Below are positions 58,297 through 64,000 of a stretch of DNA of 64,000 nt, one piece after another (the first letter of the stretch is position 1; each line of letters opens with the position of its first letter). Source of the stretch: Neolentinus lepideus HHB14362 ss-1 (taxonomy: Eukaryota; Basidiomycota; Agaricomycetes; Gloeophyllales; Gloeophyllaceae); the NCBI GenBank assembly GCA_001632425.1, contig KV425618.1, positions 79,151-143,150 on the forward strand, given 5' to 3'. Position numbers and translations under genes: made by a program. A model generated the notes under the pieces. The model ran no database searches. It worked only from the letters and a program-made list of their open reading frames with translations, and had not been told where the DNA came from.

Positions 58297-59832
58297 ATGT
58301 ACGCCCCCACTACCACTACCAGTATCGCTGTCGACGGCTCCTCCGCTCCCCGAGAGCCCGAAGGTGTTAATACCGGAGTTGCCATCTTCATGGGGATCCT
58401 TTTTATGACCCTCGTCATTACCTTTTTCTCCAAGTATTGGACTACTTGCTTCCCGAGTTATGATATTCAGTCCCGTCAAACGGCTCGTGCTCATCGCGTG
58501 TATCGCGTACAGGCACTCTCCAAGGGCAAGGCATTGGTACGTCCATGGACACAGTCATAGCATTCCTCCGTCGCTGACAGAAATATCAGCTTGTGGGGGG
58601 GAAATCAGAAGAAACAGGAATATGGATGAATAAATTGTCCTCTGTGTTCAGTCGCGTGATCCGAAAGGTACGTCGCACGGATTTGAATCAATCACGGCTG
58701 AACCAACTCACTGATCGGTATCTGTAGAGCCCCTCTGATGCTGCCGTCAAGAATGAAGTATTGGTACGTTCATGATGTGACTGTAGCATAACTCGATAGC
58801 TGATACCAAGCCATCCTCCAGGAAGTCGAGACAGAAAACCGCCGGACCTGGAAAGAGAGGTGGTCATTGGCCTGCACTTGGCTCGCACAAAGCGTGCGCC
58901 ACATGACTTTCCCGTCTAAGTCCACTTGCTGAACTGCAATATAGAATCTTGCAATTCGTTGCTTCTTAGCCGGTGTTGAGAACTGCGTTCTCCGTGCCCT
59001 GCGGATCCGACCCACAGTGACCCTGACTCTCCCCTCAGGCGCCGCCATACTGCCACTGCCCTCTACCGTCATGAGCGTCGACCATGACGTGATGTCGGAG
59101 ATCGCACCGCAGGACCCTAGGAGGCTGACGGGCATGTCGTGGATCGATCGGTTGTGGGCACATCAGGAGGAGGCCGACGAGCAGGTGGAGGCAGAGATGG
59201 AGAGTAACGGAGAGTCAGATAATGAAGTGGGTGGTGAAGCTTCGACGTTGTTCATAGGATCTTTTCTTCCTCACGTCGACTTCGTCTCCCAATGGGTAAT
59301 CGGCGCCACCAGCATTGCTCATTCTGCCCGCAAGTCTGTCTTGGGAGGTGATGTCGTCCTTCCTGCTGCAGTGCTGCCGACCATCGCAAAGGAAGAGGAG
59401 GAGGGAGAAGCGGCTTCTGCTATGCCAGATACTCTTCCCGACACCTCCATCACCACCTTTGACGACGACAAGACCCGCATCGGCGATCACAGCTTCTTGG
59501 AAGAAGCGGACATCACTGCGGAGCTCACTATGACCGAAGGTCGCTGCCCCTCTGCCAAGGACGAAAGGAAGGTACTTCCAAGCGTTTCCAGCGCCGACAT
59601 CACCGACATACTATTACACTACACCGCGCCCAACTCTTTCGCTCTCAACACGTCCCTCGAAAAGGACGCCGTCCTGTTTACCCCGCGCCCTCACGATCTC
59701 CTTCAGGTTGAGATTGAAGAGAAAGTCGCGTGCCATGACATTCCTCAGATCTTCGTCGGGAGGCGCAACTTGTTCACCCCGATGATGTCTTCTCCCACCG
59801 ACAGGATGCCACGTCAGGAGGACTGGATCTAG
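58297..59832 (+). CDS. Small membrane-anchored protein of unknown function, middle splice uncertain
   Basis: Exon 1 starts at 58297 with MYAPTTTTSIAVDGSS and has one transmembrane helix (GVAIFMGILFMTLVITFF). Short exons follow across GT-AG introns (donors after 58536, 58670 and 58762), reading LVGGKSEETGIW, SPSDAAVKNEVL and EVETENRRTWKERWSLACTW. After that the frame would end near 58931 unless another intron of about 90 bp is removed. A further long open frame (to 59832) with Asp/Glu/Ser-rich sequence and IFVGRRNLFTP near the end probably belongs to the same gene. No domain recognised. It may be two genes. Confidence 0.4.
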
Positions 59833-61782
59833 AGAAGTGACAAGAAGAGAAGAAGAGAAAGAATTGAAGAAAATGGGAACCGGAAAAAAAAGAAGAAAAG
59901 CGACAACCATACATCAAGTCTCGTATCGCATCGTATCAAGTTTCTATACCTGTCAGCCGCGTTCGTCTTCAAAGTTTTCTTTTGTTGGGCTTTTGGGAGC
60001 ATCGGGTTAATCTTGTTATTGTGCGCTCGTTTCGAAGGTCGTCTATCCATAGCAGTCAGCATCCATTGTCTACCTCAATCTGCAAGCTTTTCGTATAACC
60101 AACCGGCCTACCTACCGTCTGTCCACTACCCCTCTTTCCAACTACGCTCAAGTGAAAAGGCGGATAAGGCCATGATCTCATCCGACAGCGCTCTTACCTG
60201 AAGCTGTTCCGGTCTTCGTAAGTCTCTTTTCCTTCTCCTACGCTGTCTCCCGCTTACCTCCTACATGTAGGCCTACGTTTACAATCGCGTCCCACCAAAG
60301 AGTGACTCCACTCCCACACTACGACGCTACGTGGTGGTACGAGAGATGGCGGGTCACCCCTCTCGCACTGATGTTGATCCATCCCCACGCCCGTGGCTTT
60401 CCAAAGAGCCGTGACCTCTTGGGAAACTGCATAGCTTGACGGGCGACGCCCCTGATAGTTTGTACCCCAACCAGCGGCAAATGCGCAGTTCCTCGCCTTT
60501 GGCCCTCTATCGCGGTGGGACTAGCCCAGCTCCTGAAGTGCCGACGCTCGAGGTTACCGTGGGTGACAAGACATTCTGAGTGAAGAGTTTGTACGCCGTG
60601 TCTTTATTCGGGTGGGCGGCAGGTCTGGGCGACGATTCATGGAGATATTGGGTCAGCGCGGTTGGCGGAGGATCATGGTTATGCTAAGTGGAGTTTGGCA
60701 CGAATGAGCGGTGGCAAGTTAATCATCTCTTGCCTGGCACATTAAAGAGAGGTACTTCGTCGACCTTTAAAATCCGACACTCACTTCATCATCCCTCTCG
60801 GGTGCGTTATATTGGACGGAGTATGCGCAAAGTCGGAAAAGTCACATTCGCTGGAGAGTTAAGTATGGCACTCCCCGGCTTATATTGGACTCCAGTTCTC
60901 GATAGGCTTTCGCACAATAACAGTACTAGTTGTTTCGATGTCGGACAGTTGTGTTTCATCCGGGCACCTATGTGTCTTGTAGTTGTTTTGTCTTTCATAG
61001 TTCACTGAATCAATCGAAGCATCTGCGACTCAGCCAGCGGCCAGTCAGGGCAATAGCGTGTTCGAAGTCTTGATAGAGAAGGCGACCTTAAGATGGGCTC
61101 GGAGGAGATTTAGCTGATGCCAGATTTTGCTCTTCGACCTGCGTTGCTTCATCTTGTCTTCGCCACATAGTTAGAAAGAGATGGCCGGGAAACCGGAGGA
61201 GGCCGGCCCGAACCCCCCTCAAACCGTCGATTTCTCGAATCTGCGTTAACAGAAGGCGAAATGGAATGCTTTCCTAGGTTAGTGGATGACTTGGCTTTCG
61301 ATGTTTTCTACACTCACCGACCTTCATGCTAGGGTATGAGGATAATTATATACAGAACTTCATCTATGGCGACTTAAGAGGGCATTCTTCGTGCTCTCTT
61401 TAAACGCCGTACTGGCCCCCGTGTAATGAGGGCATGGGACATTAGGGTTCTAATCCAGTCTTCACCGGGCGGATATATCATCGTGGTGGGGAGGACACAA
61501 CCCGCAGGGGGTATAAACCGCCTGTCTTATCCTGTAGGTGGATATCTCGGGCTGAAAACCCCGCGGATATCAGTGACCAAAATGGCCACTTTAGGATCGG
61601 GTATCGATACGCATATTGCCACGGTCCTCGCACAGCGAAGGGGGTCTATTCGTTCTCATCGCATCCTACTCATTGACTAGAGTAAGGAGGGTTGACTAAA
61701 GGTCGATTTGATATCCGAATTCCGGGCGCCCTTCAGCATGCCGTAACGCAAGTGCCCTCGTGTCATGCGAACTGAACGCAGC
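59833..61782. other. Long intergenic region
   Basis: About 1.9 kb. No coherent ORF. Short purine-rich runs at 59835-59900. No repeat ends recognised. Confidence 0.4.
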
Positions 61783-61789
61783 TATATAA
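61783..61789 (+). promoter_or_regulatory. TATA box of the adenylate-forming reductase gene
   Basis: TATATAA 70 bp upstream of the ATG at 61859, in CGCAGCTATATAAGC. Confidence 0.55.
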
Positions 61790-61858
61790 GCTTCGTACTG
61801 TGGGCATCACTCGACATCACGCGCAATACCCATATTGTCGAACGCGCTAACATCTGTT

Positions 61859-64000
61859 ATGGCTTCATCTCTATCTCAGTGGACTCTTCCTCCGTCGGAC
61901 GGCTCTATTGCCTTTGCGGAACTTGTCGACTTCCGTCTCCAACATAATTCTGACCACACCTACGCAGTCTTCCCTTCAGATGACCCTGATGGCGAGCCTA
62001 CGCACATCACTCACTTGGAATGGTGTCGGGCCATCCATCGCGTCGCTCATGTACTACGCCCCAAACCTGACATGGCGAAGCGGGAAGTGGTAGGCATCAT
62101 CGTCAACTGTGACACCTTGATGTACTCTACCACTATAATGGCCTTAATAAGGGCCGGTCTCATAGTGCGTTTCTCCACTCGATGATCCGCATATGACCGG
62201 CATTCACAATGCCCGTATCGTAGCCTTATCCTATGTCTAACCGTAATTCGTCGGCTGCAATCTGCCACATGCTGCAGAAGACGTCTTGCCACCGCCTGAT
62301 CGCGACCTCAGCCTCACTCGACTCACTTATCTCTGGAATTAAGACTGAATTATTGGCCATAGATTACGAGCTGCAGATCGATGAACTTCCCTCGCTCTAC
62401 GATGGTTTCCCACATCTTGGCCACGAAACCCCTCGCGATGCCTTCATGCCCTATCCTACTAGGGCAAACTGTAAACCTGACGACATCGTTCTGTATATAC
62501 ATTCTTCTGGCTCTACTGGACTCCCGAAGTCAATCCCCTATTCCAACAAGATTTTGTTGAGCTGGTACGGCGGATGTGAGTACCAGATCATGCTAGTATT
62601 AGTGCAGAAATTGTGGCTAAAAATATGCCGTGTGCTTAGCTGTAGGAACAGCTATGCACAAGTATCCCAAGCAATTGAGATTTGGCGCATTGCCTCTGCC
62701 AGCCTTCCACCTGATGGGCATGGCTGTCCAAATATTTGCGGCATTGATTGCCGGTACAAGTGTTGCTCTGTTTGAGCCAAAGTACCCTGCTCCTCCGATC
62801 GTTCCTGGTCCGGGCAATACATTAGAAGGATTAAAGCAAACAAATGTCAATGCTGTCATCTGCGTGCCAACATTCCTAGAGGTGCCGTCCATGACAAACT
62901 TCCCACACGCGGTTACACTAATAATCTGACTACAATAAACAGATATGGTCGGAATCTGAAGAAGCTCTTGCTTTCTTAGCAAAGATGGAAATCGTGGTGA
63001 GCCTTGAGTTGACCGATACGTTCCGTCTGTAGAAGCCCATCATGCATGATCAGATGTTCGGTGGTGGCCCTTTGTCGCGCCAGATAGGAAACAAGCTTAT
63101 ATCAAGAGGTGTTCCTCTTCAGTCCGGGTACGGAGGCACTGAATTTGGCAGTGTTACGTACTTTGTTTCAACGAAAGGTTTGGTCGATCCTATGGAATGG
63201 GAGTATTTGGCCTTCGATCCGGAAATTCCAATTCGTATGGCTCCACAGGACGAAGGAAAATACGAGCTACAGGTGTTGGTATGCAACGCATTTGTTACCT
63301 TACCCCTCATTGGTTTTCAGGCTCACATGCATTTTGGGGGACAGCACAGCGAAGGCCATCCTTTGCTGATCCATAATCTCCCAGATGTCCCCGGCTACGC
63401 CACTTCGGACCTTTTCGAAAAGCATCCTACGAAGGAGGGGCTTTGGAAGATGTACGTACCGTCTGGTTGGAGAGGAACTCCGAATAATGAATCACTGATA
63501 TCGAATCTTCAGTATCGGACGAGTTGACGACGTTCTAATTCTTGCTTCTGGTAAGCACCATACCAAACTCCGTATGGGTGTTTTGATGGACTGTGGACGT
63601 AGGGGAGAAGACTGTACCTGCTCCTATCGAAGGGAAGATACTAACGTCGTCTCTCGTATCGGGAGCTATGATGTTTGGTCGTGGCCACAACGAAGTCGGT
63701 ATCCTGATCGAGCCGAGACGCGAACATGCCATCAACCCAGTCGATGAGGTAACTCTGGCTGAGTTCCGCAACTTGCTATGGTTAGTATTGATAAAGCTTA
63801 GCCACAACGGTGCTCATATCCTCTTTCAGGCCCATCATCGAAGAGGCTAACGAAGGAGCCCCGACCTTCAGTCGTATATTCAAGGAGATGATTCTCGTCA
63901 CGTCACCCGACAAGCCTATGCGTCGGACGCCTAAAGGGACTGTCGTCAGGAACGCGACGACGGCCGATTATGCCAAGGAGATTGATGAGCTGTTCGTGAA
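61859..64000 (+). CDS. NRPS-like adenylate-forming reductase (adenylation domain; gene continues beyond the window)
   Basis: Starts MASSLSQWTLPPSDGSIAFA at 61859. Introns at 62165-62223, about 62578-62643, 62997-63053 and several later ones remove in phase. Adenylation motifs appear in order: A3 HSSGSTGLPKS, FGALPLPAFHLMGM, the FGGGPLS block, A5 YGGTEFG, A7 GYATSDLF, A8 GRVDDVLILASGEK, and an A10-like TPKGTVVRN near the edge. In basidiomycetes this organisation usually continues with a carrier domain and a thioester reductase that makes aldehydes from acids such as L-serine, benzoic or orsellinic acid derivatives. Those domains would lie past 64000, so they are inferred. No lesion was seen in the visible part, and a TATA box is present. 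The substrate cannot be predicted by eye. Confidence 0.85.

Noticed and set aside
1..64000. CRISPR arrays, rRNA genes, bacterial operons, phage genes
   Set aside because: None seen; gene structure and elements are eukaryotic (fungal) throughout.

Overview
The window looks like nuclear DNA of a basidiomycete fungus, most likely an Agaricomycete. The genes are split by many 47-62 bp GT-AG introns. The mobile elements are of basidiomycete type: Tnp2/Plavaka CACTA-like transposases, Ty1-Copia and small inverted-repeat elements. Host families also fit: a type I metacaspase, a DUF6698-type protein, Rsa3, an SVOP-like transporter and an adenylate-forming reductase. All domain names come from reading the translations; no database search was run.

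The left part (about 1-27 kb) is a transposon graveyard with a few live-looking genes inside. A decayed Tnp2-type transposase (130-3539) is split by element E1. Then come a dispersed repeat, a long inverted-repeat element (about 4600-5690), a truncated Pho80-type cyclin and an MFS fragment. Next are a 15-exon metacaspase (8624-10553), a second copy of the dispersed repeat and an intact DUF6698-type gene (11762-13247, minus). From 13728 to 25863 a Plavaka-type transposase runs on the minus strand. It is broken by a 6.7 kb Copia element (17024-23732, 5 bp duplication AGCAG) and by element E2. The Copia element itself carries element E3 between its primer-binding site and gag. Removing the insertions and one copy of each target duplication restores the Plavaka frame exactly at both junctions. 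E1, E2 and E3 form one family: TGA...TCA ends, 1.1-1.4 kb, 4 bp duplications (CCGG, CCGG, GCGT) and no coding capacity. I consider it the most interesting unexplained item here. A second, internally deleted Copia element with same-length, apparently identical 186 bp LTRs lies at 26220-27103.

The middle (27-46.6 kb) mixes live genes and relics: a broken alpha/beta hydrolase, an unknown four-exon gene, a G-domain GTPase with a late frameshift, an ankyrin ORF, Rsa3, a single-pass membrane protein, a dead zinc-type dehydrogenase, a Harbinger-like MITE with an assembly gap, a dead SVOP-like transporter, an APH-type kinase and a small gene with one early stop. Many stops and both LTR differences look like CpG to TpG/CpA changes, as expected if repeats are methylated.

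The right part (49.7-64 kb) is ordinary gene-rich DNA: a kinase-like protein, an unknown membrane protein, a 1,396-residue SH3 + Ras-association polarity-type protein, another membrane protein, and the start of an NRPS-like adenylate-forming reductase that leaves the window. I found no CRISPR array, rRNA or clear functional tRNA. Coordinates were read by eye; exon joins were checked for phase consistency wherever full exon lists are given.
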